A stretch of 6,274 nt of DNA, taken from positions 1-6,274 of the forward strand of contig JAUWHM010000066.1 in NCBI GenBank assembly GCA_030605915.1, written 5' to 3'. Of this stretch, positions 1-5,885 are shown in pieces. The stretch comes from Nitrospirota bacterium (GTDB lineage: Bacteria > NPL-UPA2 > JAGMAN01). The position numbers were made by a program, and so were the translations under genes. Each line of letters opens with the position of its first letter. Position 1 is the stretch's first letter. Below the pieces are notes generated by a model, which did no database searches, was not told where the DNA came from, and saw only the letters and a program-made list of their open reading frames with translations.

Positions 1-255
1 GAAGGCGGTGACATCTCTCACTGACAACTTTCTTAATAAGCGCCGGGAACCGGTCACGGTCAATCTAACCTTATCCGGACTGACCTTAGTCTGAAGAGAT
101 AAGAACGGAAGCTGGAGCACCTTGACGGGAACCTCCAATTCCATCTTTCTTCCTCTAATGAAGGAGAGACCTTCCCTTTCCCCGTAGAGGGAGAACCACA
201 GAACCAGAGCCAAGACCAGGCAGGATAACTTTACAGCGAAGCAGTACTGTTTCAT
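1..255 (-). CDS. cdaR: YbbR-domain protein, CdaR-like (N-terminal 85 residues, runs off window)
   Basis: This is probably the regulator of the diadenylate cyclase encoded just upstream: a membrane-anchored protein whose extracytoplasmic YbbR repeats are thought to modulate CdaA. The visible 85 codons start at ATG (255-253), 12 nt after the cdaA stop, with an AGGA Shine-Dalgarno 5 nt before it. Residues about 6-24 form one hydrophobic segment (FAVKLSCLVLALVLWFSLY), an uncleaved anchor or signal. It is followed by a YbbR-like start: a PVKV strand near residues 43-46, then VSPDKVRLTVTGSRRLLRKL (59-78), which matches the usual 'P-x-x-V-x-V-x-x-x-G' pattern of the repeat. The reading frame is open to the window edge, so the C-terminal repeats are not seen. 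The assignment rests on adjacency to cdaA plus this layout. The fragment is short, so the family call is good but not certain. Confidence 0.8.
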   Translation of the reverse strand, partial: MKQYCFAVKLSCLVLALVLWFSLYGEREGLSFIRGRKMELEVPVKVLQLPFLSLQTKVSPDKVRLTVTGSRRLLRKLSVRDVTAF

Positions 256-267
256 CGTATTCCTAAG

Positions 268-1107
268 TTACTGAATAACTGCTTTCTCATTAGCTACCTT
301 AACTTCTCCTTTGATATCCCTTCTTCTAATAGAGGTTCTCTTGTTTTTCCGGGAAGAGTAGACCTTTAGCAGGAACTTTTGCAACGTAGCTCCGTCTAAA
401 TCTCTGGTTAGCTTGCCCCCTATGCCGGCGGAGATGGCTCCCGTCTCCTCAGAGATAACTACCACCACGGCATCTGTCTCCTCAGTCAGTCCCATTGCCG
501 CTAAGTGGCGCGTGCCAATTGTCTTAACCGAATCGGTTGCCTCGGCTAAAGGCAAGATGCAGCCAGCCGCTGCTATCCTCTCCCCCTGAATGATTACTGC
601 TCCATCGTGAAGTGGGGTATTGGGCATGAAAATGGAATTGAGCAGTTCACTGGATACCCGGCTATCCATCTCCACCCCCGTTTCGGCATAGTTCCTGAGG
701 CCAATGTCCCTCTCTAAAGCAATGAGGGCTCCCACCTTCTTGCGGGAGAGGAAGTTGGCCGACTTAACCATCTCCTCGATTACCTCCTCCTCCTTCCAGG
801 AGGAGGCAAATAGGGGATGCTCCCCCAATCGAGCCAGGCCCCGCCTCAGCTCGGGCTGGAAGAGAATAATGAAGGCAATCACTGAGACTGGCATAAGATA
901 CCTGAGGATTAAAGTTATAGTGCGAAGGTCAAGAACATTAGCTAAAAAGGCAGCCACTATTAATAGAACCAGGCCTTTCATCACATGAACAGCCCGAGTG
1001 CCTCTAATAAAAAGCCATATCTTATAGAAGAAGAAGCTGATGATGAAAACCTCTACAATGAACCTTAAAATATCCAGCCATCTGATAGAGGACAGAAATT
1101 CAAGCAT
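268..1107 (-). CDS. cdaA: Membrane diadenylate cyclase CdaA (c-di-AMP synthase)
   Basis: This enzyme makes the second messenger c-di-AMP from two ATP at the cytoplasmic membrane. Three hydrophobic segments (about residues 13-34, 42-59 and 65-83) precede a cytoplasmic DAC domain. The domain shows the LHDGAVII motif (DGA at 168-170), the GTRH loop (198-201) and an SEETG metal/nucleotide motif (219-223). The length of about 279 aa is normal for CdaA. One deviation: the canonical RHR triad of DAC domains reads RHL (200-202, codons CGC CAC TTA). The start is set at ATG 1107 because AGGGTG lies 6 nt upstream. An in-frame GTG at 1116 is possible but has a poorer ribosome site. Translation begins within about 20 nt of the folP stop, and cdaR follows after 12 nt, so the three are probably co-transcribed. 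The family call is secure. Whether the RHL variant is fully active is unknown. Confidence 0.95.
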   Translation of the reverse strand: MLEFLSSIRWLDILRFIVEVFIISFFFYKIWLFIRGTRAVHVMKGLVLLIVAAFLANVLDLRTITLILRYLMPVSVIAFIILFQPELRRGLARLGEHPLFASSWKEEEVIEEMVKSANFLSRKKVGALIALERDIGLRNYAETGVEMDSRVSSELLNSIFMPNTPLHDGAVIIQGERIAAAGCILPLAEATDSVKTIGTRHLAAMGLTEETDAVVVVISEETGAISAGIGGKLTRDLDGATLQKFLLKVYSSRKNKRTSIRRRDIKGEVKVANEKAVIQ

Positions 1108-1126
1108 ACTGTTCACCCTGTCCCGC

Positions 1127-1330
1127 TTAGAAACTGGTTTCTAACGGGGCTTGCACAATAGCATCAACCATACGAGCTACCCGAACCATCTCTCTTATGT
1201 CGTGCACCCGCACTATGTGAGCTCCATTCAACACGGCGCAGGCAACGGTAGCCGCTGTTCCTTCCAGGCGATCGCCAACCGGAAGATTGAGGACATCGCC
1301 GATTATGCTTTTCCGGGAGGTTCCTATCAC
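1127..1330 (-). CDS. folP: Dihydropteroate synthase, C-terminal fragment separated by an in-frame stop
   Basis: This is the C-terminal part of DHPS, in the same frame as the upstream folP segment but cut off from it by TAG at 1357-1355. It can be read from a GTG at 1330 (codon 220 of the full frame). It holds IGTSRKS, whose lysine (226) corresponds to the pterin-binding lysine of the family, LEGTAATVACAV, and RVHD (260-263), whose Arg and His bind substrate, ending in TAA at 1129-1127. These conserved residues look undamaged, so the break is recent, is a sequence error, or is tolerated. An AGGGAG sequence lies 7 nt before the GTG, so separate translation is conceivable, but those bases also encode the conserved L-G-R and may match by chance. 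On its own the fragment lacks the first part of the TIM barrel and could not act as an enzyme. Confidence 0.7.
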   Translation of the reverse strand: MIGTSRKSIIGDVLNLPVGDRLEGTAATVACAVLNGAHIVRVHDIREMVRVARMVDAIVQAPLETSF

Positions 1331-1354
1331 AATCGGTCTCCCTAAGCTTTGAAA

Positions 1355-1987
1355 CTATCTTAAGCTCTTGATTATCTCCAAGTTGTGCTCTGTCCTCTTC
1401 CCGAAGCCAATCCCGGGGTCAATGAGGATGTTCTTCTCCTCTACGCCAGCCTGCCTGGCCCTCTCCATTGCCTCTCTCAGGAAGAGGATGATCTCCGAGA
1501 TGAGTGATTCATAATGGGGACTTCGCTGCATATCCCGGGGCATCCCCTGCATATGCATTAATATCAAAGGAACCTTGTACCGGGCTATCACGCTTCCCAA
1601 TGATGAATCTCCCCTCAAGGCAGTCACATCGTTAATCAGGTGAACACCTAAGTCAAGAGCTCTCTTAGATACCTCCGCCTTACAAGTATCTACTGAAATG
1701 GGAATGCGGAGTTCCTTCACCAGTCTTTCCACCACGGGAATTACCCTCTTTATCTCTTCCTTTAGGGAAACTGAATGGGACCCTGGCCGGGTGGATTCAC
1801 CTCCCACATCAATTATATCCACTCCTTCCTCAGCCATACGATGAGCTTGCCTGAGAGCATCTTGCAGACCAAAATAGCGTCCACCATCAGAGAAAGAATC
1901 CGGAGTGACATTGAGGATACCCATCAGGTGGGTTCGTTTGCTTAGATTCAAGCAGTAACGGCCACAATGAAGTTCGAAAGGAGACAT
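1355..1987 (-). CDS. folP: Dihydropteroate synthase, N-terminal 210 residues, ended by in-frame TAG
   Basis: DHPS condenses p-aminobenzoate with 6-hydroxymethyl-dihydropterin pyrophosphate in folate synthesis and is the sulfonamide target. Visible motifs are MGILNVTPDSFSDGG (22-36), GGESTRPG (62-69), ISVDT (97-101), INDVTAL (118-124), MHMQGMP (144-150) and DPGIGFGK (190-197). The frame then meets TAG at codon 211, and the missing end lies in the same frame immediately downstream. Without the stop the protein would be 286 aa, a normal length. From HN (201-202) to the GTSRKS motif there are 19 codons, the spacing I recall for E. coli DHPS, so no indel is needed. The stop falls where that family usually has Glu in a '-EF-' context, one base from GAG. 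The ATG at 1987 overlaps the ftsH stop as TAATG, with only a weak ribosome site, suggesting translational coupling. As written, the truncated product lacks essential substrate-binding residues. Confidence 0.88.
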   Translation of the reverse strand: MSPFELHCGRYCLNLSKRTHLMGILNVTPDSFSDGGRYFGLQDALRQAHRMAEEGVDIIDVGGESTRPGSHSVSLKEEIKRVIPVVERLVKELRIPISVDTCKAEVSKRALDLGVHLINDVTALRGDSSLGSVIARYKVPLILMHMQGMPRDMQRSPHYESLISEIILFLREAMERARQAGVEEKNILIDPGIGFGKRTEHNLEIIKSLR

Positions 1988-3876
1988 TAACGGTTCTCAG
2001 GTTTTGTGGGATTTTCCATTCCCACTATCTTCTTCACCTCTTCTCCATTCAGAACTTCTCTACTCTTTAAGCTCTCGGCTAACTTATCCAATTTCTCCCG
2101 GTTCTCCTTCAAGAGAGATTCAGCTCGATGATAACATTCATCGATGATGGTCCGAATTTCACTATCTATATCCAGGGCTATCTTCTCGCTGTAATGTTTG
2201 TCCCGGGTTAGGTCCCGACCTAAAAATAGTCGCTCTTCTCTTTCCCTGAAGGTTATCGGACCGAGCTTCTTGGACATGCCAAATTCGCAGACCATCTTGC
2301 GGGCAGCCTGAGTAACCATCTCCAGATCATTCTGAGCTCCACTGGTAGATTCATTATAGACCAGCTCCTCAGACACTCTCCCACCTAAGAAGACGGTCAT
2401 CCTTCCCAATAGCTCCTTCCTGGTGGTCAGATAGCGGTCTTCCATGGGTAGCTGCAGGGTATAACCCAGGGCCTGTCCTCCACGAGGAATAATGGAGACC
2501 TTATGAAGAGGATCAGCCTCCGGGATAAGCAGGGCAAGCAGGGCATGTCCGGATTCATGGTAAGCCACGATACTCTTTTCATAGTCACTGATCACCCGGC
2601 TCTTGCGTTCTGGTCCAGCAATCACCCTCTCAGTAGCCTCCTCAAACTCTTCCATCTCTACTGCTGCCTTATTGCGCCTCGCCGCTAATAGGGCGGCCTC
2701 ATTAACCACATTAGCCAGGTCAGCCCCGGAGAATCCCGGTGTCTTCTGGGCAACAGTCTTTACATTCACAGCTTTGTCCAGGACTACTTTTTTGGTGTGA
2801 ACCTGGAGAATCTCTTCCCTTCCCTTTAAGTCGGGACTATAGACTTCGATCTGACGGTCAAACCTTCCCGGCCGAAGAAGGGCGGCATCCAGGACATCCG
2901 GCCGATTAGTAGCTGCTAAGAGAATAACTCCTTCCTTGGTATCGAATCCATCCATCTCCGCCAGGAGCTGATTAAGGGTCTGTTCCCTCTCATCGTGTCC
3001 TCCTCCGATACCAGCAAACCGTTGTCTACCCACGGCATCTATTTCGTCAATGAAGATGAGAGCGGGAGCTTGTTTCCTTCCCTGCTCAAACATATCCCGG
3101 ACCCGGGAGGCGCCCACTCCCACGAACATCTCCACGAAATCGGAACCGCTGATAGAGAAGAAAGGAACATCAGCCTCTCCAGCGATGGCCCTGGCTAATA
3201 GGGTCTTTCCGCAGCCGGGCGGTCCATACAATAGAACCCCTTTGGGAATCTTAGCTCCTAATTTTTGAAACCTCTTCGGGTCTTTCAGAAAGTCAATGAT
3301 CTCCTGTAATTCCTGTTTAGCCTCATCTTCTCCCGCCACATCCTTAAAGGTGATTTTTGGATGAGCCTCAGTCAAAAGCTTAGCCCGGCTCTTCCCAAAA
3401 GCAAGGGCCCGGCTGCCTCCCGCCTGCATCTGGCGAATGAAGAATACCCAGAGGAGGCCGAGGAAGAGGATGGGAATGACAAGCTGGAAGAATAATCCCT
3501 TCCACATCCTGGATTCGGAGGAAATAACGCTTACTCCCTTCCCGTTCAAAATATCCACCAGTTCTTTATCTTTAAAGGGAAGCCGGGTCTTGAAAAACTT
3601 AAAATCAATCTCCTGTTTGCTCCTCTCGTCGTAAAATGTGGATTCCTGCTTTAGCTCCCCCCTTATATCCAATTCAGTGAAGTCCACTGAGAGCACATTC
3701 TTAGAAGGTACCTTTGGATCTTTGCCACCCAACTCCTCAATGAACTGGGTATAGGTTATCTCCGGTTCAAATCTCTGGAGATTCTTGGTCAGATTAAAGA
3801 AGATGATTACTGCCAATCCCATTAAGACAACAACTACCAAGTTCTTTGGAAAAGTTTTTTTAACCTTTTTCTCCAC
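1987..3876 (-). CDS. ftsH: ATP-dependent zinc metalloprotease FtsH
   Basis: FtsH is a membrane-anchored AAA+ protease that extracts and degrades misfolded membrane proteins and selected regulators. Using the GTG start at 3876 (629 aa), the order is: TM1 (about 12-29), extracytoplasmic domain (about 30-126), TM2 (about 127-147), then the AAA module with Walker A GPPGCGKT (218-225), Walker B IFIDE (274-278), pore motif FVG (251-253) and second region of homology NRPDVLDAALLRPGRFDRQ (324-342, arginine fingers R335 and R338). The peptidase domain has HESGH (440-444) and a likely third zinc ligand, Asp517. All catalytic residues are present and the length is typical. Walker A has Cys where Thr is commonest, a tolerated position. 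The GTG start is preferred over TTG 3897 because GGAGGT sits between them, 9 nt before the GTG. The stop overlaps the folP start by one base, and tilS lies 65 nt upstream. Confidence 0.97.
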   Translation of the reverse strand: MEKKVKKTFPKNLVVVVLMGLAVIIFFNLTKNLQRFEPEITYTQFIEELGGKDPKVPSKNVLSVDFTELDIRGELKQESTFYDERSKQEIDFKFFKTRLPFKDKELVDILNGKGVSVISSESRMWKGLFFQLVIPILFLGLLWVFFIRQMQAGGSRALAFGKSRAKLLTEAHPKITFKDVAGEDEAKQELQEIIDFLKDPKRFQKLGAKIPKGVLLYGPPGCGKTLLARAIAGEADVPFFSISGSDFVEMFVGVGASRVRDMFEQGRKQAPALIFIDEIDAVGRQRFAGIGGGHDEREQTLNQLLAEMDGFDTKEGVILLAATNRPDVLDAALLRPGRFDRQIEVYSPDLKGREEILQVHTKKVVLDKAVNVKTVAQKTPGFSGADLANVVNEAALLAARRNKAAVEMEEFEEATERVIAGPERKSRVISDYEKSIVAYHESGHALLALLIPEADPLHKVSIIPRGGQALGYTLQLPMEDRYLTTRKELLGRMTVFLGGRVSEELVYNESTSGAQNDLEMVTQAARKMVCEFGMSKKLGPITFREREERLFLGRDLTRDKHYSEKIALDIDSEIRTIIDECYHRAESLLKENREKLDKLAESLKSREVLNGEEVKKIVGMENPTKPENR

Positions 3877-3891
3877 AGCTTTCCTACCTCC
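3877..3891 (-). promoter_or_regulatory. Ribosome binding site that sets the ftsH start
   Basis: On the minus strand GGAGGT is followed 9 nt later by GTG (3876-3874). The longer open frame beginning at TTG 3897 would place this strong site inside the coding sequence and has no comparable site of its own. The shorter 629-residue protein, beginning MEKKVKK, is therefore favoured. Confidence 0.75.
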
Positions 3892-3897
3892 TATCAA

Positions 3898-3926
3898 ACT
3901 ATACCATATCTTCGGTCAGAAGACAA
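3898..3926 (-). promoter_or_regulatory. Possible internal promoter ahead of ftsH
   Basis: In the 65-nt tilS-ftsH gap the minus strand reads TTGTCT (3926-3921), a 17-nt spacer, then TATAGT (3903-3898). That is 4/6 and 5/6 matches to sigma70-type boxes at ideal spacing. Transcription would start near 3891, only about 15 nt before the GTG, so the transcript would begin almost at the Shine-Dalgarno. It could let ftsH be expressed independently of tilS. A chance match in AT-rich spacer is a real alternative. Confidence 0.4.
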
Positions 3927-3941
3927 GAAAATTCGTCGCTT

Positions 3942-5351
3942 TTACAGGATTTCTACCTTCAATACTCTCTTCGTCCCCTGGCTGACCTTTGCCCTCTCAG
4001 CCTGCCGCCAGCCGACCACCCAGAGGATATCCCGGCCATTCCTCTGGACGAGCAGGGGGGTCCTCTCCCTCTCCTCCCGGGGTATCTTTTCATCAATGAA
4101 GAATTCCTTTAAGCTTTTCCTTCCCCTCATTCCCAGAGGCTGAAACCTATCTCCCCGTCTTCTATTACGAATCATCAATGGAGGTTCTATCTCATTGAAG
4201 TCAAAGTAGGCCCTCTTTGAGGAGAAGCTTTTCCGCAGTCCAGCGGTGCTCCTTCGCTTGAGGAGGGAGCTTCGCAGAGTTAAGTTAAGCTCCTCAATTT
4301 CTGCCTCTCCCGGAATTGGTAATTGGTAGCTGTATTTTACTCTGGCTCTGGGCTTCTTGCCTTGAGAGATAAAAACTTTTTGGTAACTGCGTTTCACTAC
4401 AATCTCTTTTGGCAGATGAACCTCGGAGCCTGTCCGACCCTGATTAATCATGTTAAGGACTTCTCTTAGATGGCTTAAGGTTATCCCCTGCAGATTCCCC
4501 TTTACCACCTCAATGCTGCGGCGCAATATGCGCCTTTGCATAGAGGGGTGAAGTTTCCTTAAGCTTGCCAGGTTGATTCCCACCCGGTTGTCTCCTTTTA
4601 GCCTGGCCACCTTTTCAAAGACCCTCTCTTGCATCTCAGTCAGGTACTCCTCATCAGCCTCTAAAATCTGAGACATGCCCGAGAGAACAGATTTGATATT
4701 AGGATTGTAATCCCTGGCCAGAAGGGGAAGGAGCTTCAATCTTATCTTGTTCCGCAGATAAACCGGCTTCAGATTGGAAGCATCCACCCGCCCTCGAAGG
4801 CCCTCCTCCCTTAAATAATCCTCAATCTCAGACCGGCTCACTTCCATCAGGGGACGAATTATCAGACAGTTCTCCAGTGGCCTCACGGCTGGAATGCCAG
4901 CTAATCCCTTCAGTCCTGAGCCCCTCAGCATCCACATCAGAACTGTCTCCGCCTGGTCATCGGCCGTCTGGCCAAGAGCAATCTTATTGGCCCCCGCTTT
5001 CTCTGCCACATTCTCAAGGAACTTATATCTCACCTGGCGGGCTCCTTCTTCTGGAGAGAGACGCTTCCTTCTTACGAAAGCAGGCACATTCCTTTTTCTC
5101 ACCGTAATGGGCAGAGAAAACTTTTTGGCCAGCTCCTTTACATAAAGGGCGTCCTTCTCTGCTTCCTTTGCCCGAAACATATGGTTAAGGTGGGCAACAT
5201 GCAGGGAGAAATTGAGCTCCTGACTTAGGCAGGCAAGAATGCTGAGTAAGGCGACCGAATCTGGCCCTCCCGAGACAGCTACTACCAGGCGGTCTCCTCG
5301 CTCTAACATCCTGTATCTAACAATCGTTCGCCGAACTTTCTCTTTCAGCAA
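3942..5351 (-). CDS. tilS: tRNA(Ile)-lysidine synthetase TilS
   Basis: TilS attaches lysine to C34 of tRNA-Ile(CAU) using ATP, giving lysidine so that the tRNA reads AUA instead of AUG. The N-terminal PP-loop ATPase domain carries VAVSGGPDS (SGGPDS at 27-32), HLNHMFR (54-60), the GQTADDQAETVLMWMLRG signature (127-144) and RPLMEVSRSEI (166-176). The middle region includes DASNLKPVYLRNKIR (190-204). The C-terminal TilS domain is seen in RNRRRGDRFQPLGM (395-408) and KSLKEFFIDEKIPREERE (412-429). At 469 aa it is a full-length, two-domain TilS. The start is TTG 5351, with GGAG 8 nt upstream, and gives the usual distance of about 26 residues to the PP-loop. The first ATG (codon 15) would cut into the conserved N-terminus. 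It is the first gene of the operon, behind a strong promoter. No hpt gene separates it from ftsH. Confidence 0.96.
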   Translation of the reverse strand: MLKEKVRRTIVRYRMLERGDRLVVAVSGGPDSVALLSILACLSQELNFSLHVAHLNHMFRAKEAEKDALYVKELAKKFSLPITVRKRNVPAFVRRKRLSPEEGARQVRYKFLENVAEKAGANKIALGQTADDQAETVLMWMLRGSGLKGLAGIPAVRPLENCLIIRPLMEVSRSEIEDYLREEGLRGRVDASNLKPVYLRNKIRLKLLPLLARDYNPNIKSVLSGMSQILEADEEYLTEMQERVFEKVARLKGDNRVGINLASLRKLHPSMQRRILRRSIEVVKGNLQGITLSHLREVLNMINQGRTGSEVHLPKEIVVKRSYQKVFISQGKKPRARVKYSYQLPIPGEAEIEELNLTLRSSLLKRRSTAGLRKSFSSKRAYFDFNEIEPPLMIRNRRRGDRFQPLGMRGRKSLKEFFIDEKIPREERERTPLLVQRNGRDILWVVGWRQAERAKVSQGTKRVLKVEIL

Positions 5352-5423
5352 TTGGTTTGCTCCAGTATAAGATGATGATTTTTCAAGTCATATTTTTTTA
5401 CTTCCTTTCCAAAATGTGCTTCT

Positions 5424-5438
5424 GTATAGTAATTATAC
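5424..5438. repeat. Imperfect 15-bp palindrome over the tilS -10 box
   Basis: GTATA-gtaat-TATAC forms exact 5-bp arms around a 5-nt centre. On the minus strand it covers the TATAAT box and extends toward the predicted start of transcription. The position would suit a repressor site. The arms are short and AT-rich, so a chance origin is quite possible. Confidence 0.35.
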
Positions 5439-5461
5439 CAGGGTTTCCGTAGTTCGGTCAA
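5432..5461 (-). promoter_or_regulatory. Promoter of the tilS-ftsH-folP-cdaA-cdaR operon
   Basis: The minus strand reads TTGACC (5461-5456), an 18-nt spacer, then a perfect TATAAT (5437-5432). These are 5/6 and 6/6 matches to sigma70-type boxes at near-ideal spacing. The predicted start near 5425 leaves a leader of about 75 nt before the TTG of tilS. I found no riboswitch, T-box or leader terminator in that leader. Confidence 0.75.
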
Positions 5462-5467
5462 ACATTT

Positions 5468-5493
5468 TCTAATCCCTTTTTCTAATCCCTTTT
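5468..5493. repeat. Perfect 13-nt tandem direct repeat upstream of the operon promoter
   Basis: The unit TCTAATCCCTTTT occurs twice head to tail (5468-5480 and 5481-5493). On the minus strand it reads AAAAGGGATTAGA twice and ends 6 bp before the -35 hexamer. The A-tracts are spaced 13 bp apart. It could act as an UP-like element or a paired activator site, or it could be a simple slippage duplication or the scar of the neighbouring element. Confidence 0.7.
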
Positions 5494-5539
5494 TGGCTAT
5501 CTCCTAACATAAGGACCGGAATGGAGGTGGCCTACGGCT

Positions 5540-5828
5540 GTGTTTCACCGTAAGAACCAGATACCCATAAGAACATTTGCTGACTGAAATGAGAAGAGGC
5601 CTGGTTTCGTAGAGCAGAAGAACTGGTCTGTGGTAAGAAGAGCAGTAGGATATTCCAGGTATGATACAGAAGAGGCAGCTGGCAAGATGAAAAACGGGCG
5701 CGCAGTAGAAAATGAGCTGGCAGAGGTACTGCGATGAAGGCAAGAATCCAATCCATTCATATAGATCTTTATATGAGGCAACAGGGAAAAAGTCAGACCA
5801 TGCAAGACTATTTAGAAAATTTTTGTGA
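5540..5828 (+). pseudogene. Eroded DDE (rve-type) transposase remnant
   Basis: This is a broken C-terminal piece of an insertion-sequence transposase. In one frame (5588-5737, 49 codons before TGA) it reads VEQKNWSVVRRAVGYSRYDT, which matches the well-known block around the catalytic glutamate of integrase-core transposases (usual form 'DNCFVEQKN-x-VR-x-x-VGY-x-RYDT'). Just upstream, in another frame, FTVRTRYP followed by TAA resembles the preceding 'FTRSRPYKKN' segment. Downstream, in a third frame (5721-5828), QRYCDEGKNP...YRSLYEA resembles the later 'KRYD-x-x-KTPYQRLL' segment and ends in TGA. The three pieces lie in different frames with stops between them and with internal sequence missing, so no functional protein can be made. 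The Asp residues of the catalytic triad lie outside or are lost, and clear terminal inverted repeats were not found, so the exact ends and IS family are open. The three overlapping minus-strand open frames here are only its antisense. Confidence 0.6.
5757..5776. repeat. Small AT-rich inverted repeat inside the transposase remnant
   Basis: TCATATA-gatctt-TATATGA gives exact 7-bp arms around a 6-nt loop. It has no GC-rich stem or following T-run, so it is not an intrinsic terminator. It may be a fortuitous hairpin or a protein site. Confidence 0.35.
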
Positions 5829-5839
5829 TTAAGGGCTTC

Positions 5840-5868
5840 TTGACAAATTTGGATGGATATGGTAGATT
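5840..5868 (+). promoter_or_regulatory. Promoter of the plus-strand membrane protein gene
   Basis: A perfect TTGACA (5840-5845), a 17-nt spacer and TAGATT (5863-5868, 4/6) form a sigma70-like promoter 11 nt downstream of the last stop of the transposase remnant. The start of transcription would be near 5875, giving a leader of about 11 nt that begins at the Shine-Dalgarno GGAGG (5877-5881). So short a leader is unusual and slightly weakens the call. Confidence 0.6.
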
Positions 5869-5885
5869 AGGATTGAGGAGGGACG

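Noticed and set aside
704..988. Plus-strand open frame antisense to cdaA
   Set aside because: It mirrors a strongly conserved minus-strand gene and resembles no protein I recognise. The same applies to the plus-strand frames opposite ftsH and tilS.
1331..1360. A frameshift as the cause of the folP split
   Set aside because: Both halves are in the same minus-strand frame and the codon count between flanking motifs fits the family, so a single stop codon explains it without an indel.
3898..3941. Transcription terminator between tilS and ftsH
   Set aside because: The gap has no GC-rich stem followed by a T-run on the minus strand.
5352..5430. Riboswitch or T-box leader before tilS
   Set aside because: The leader of about 75 nt is short and AT-rich, with no conserved motif or stable stem that I could see.
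5504..5805. Three overlapping minus-strand open frames (5504-5743, 5532-5756, 5545-5805)
   Set aside because: They lie antisense to the transposase remnant, overlap one another in different frames, have low-complexity Leu/Ser/Pro-rich composition and lack convincing ribosome sites.
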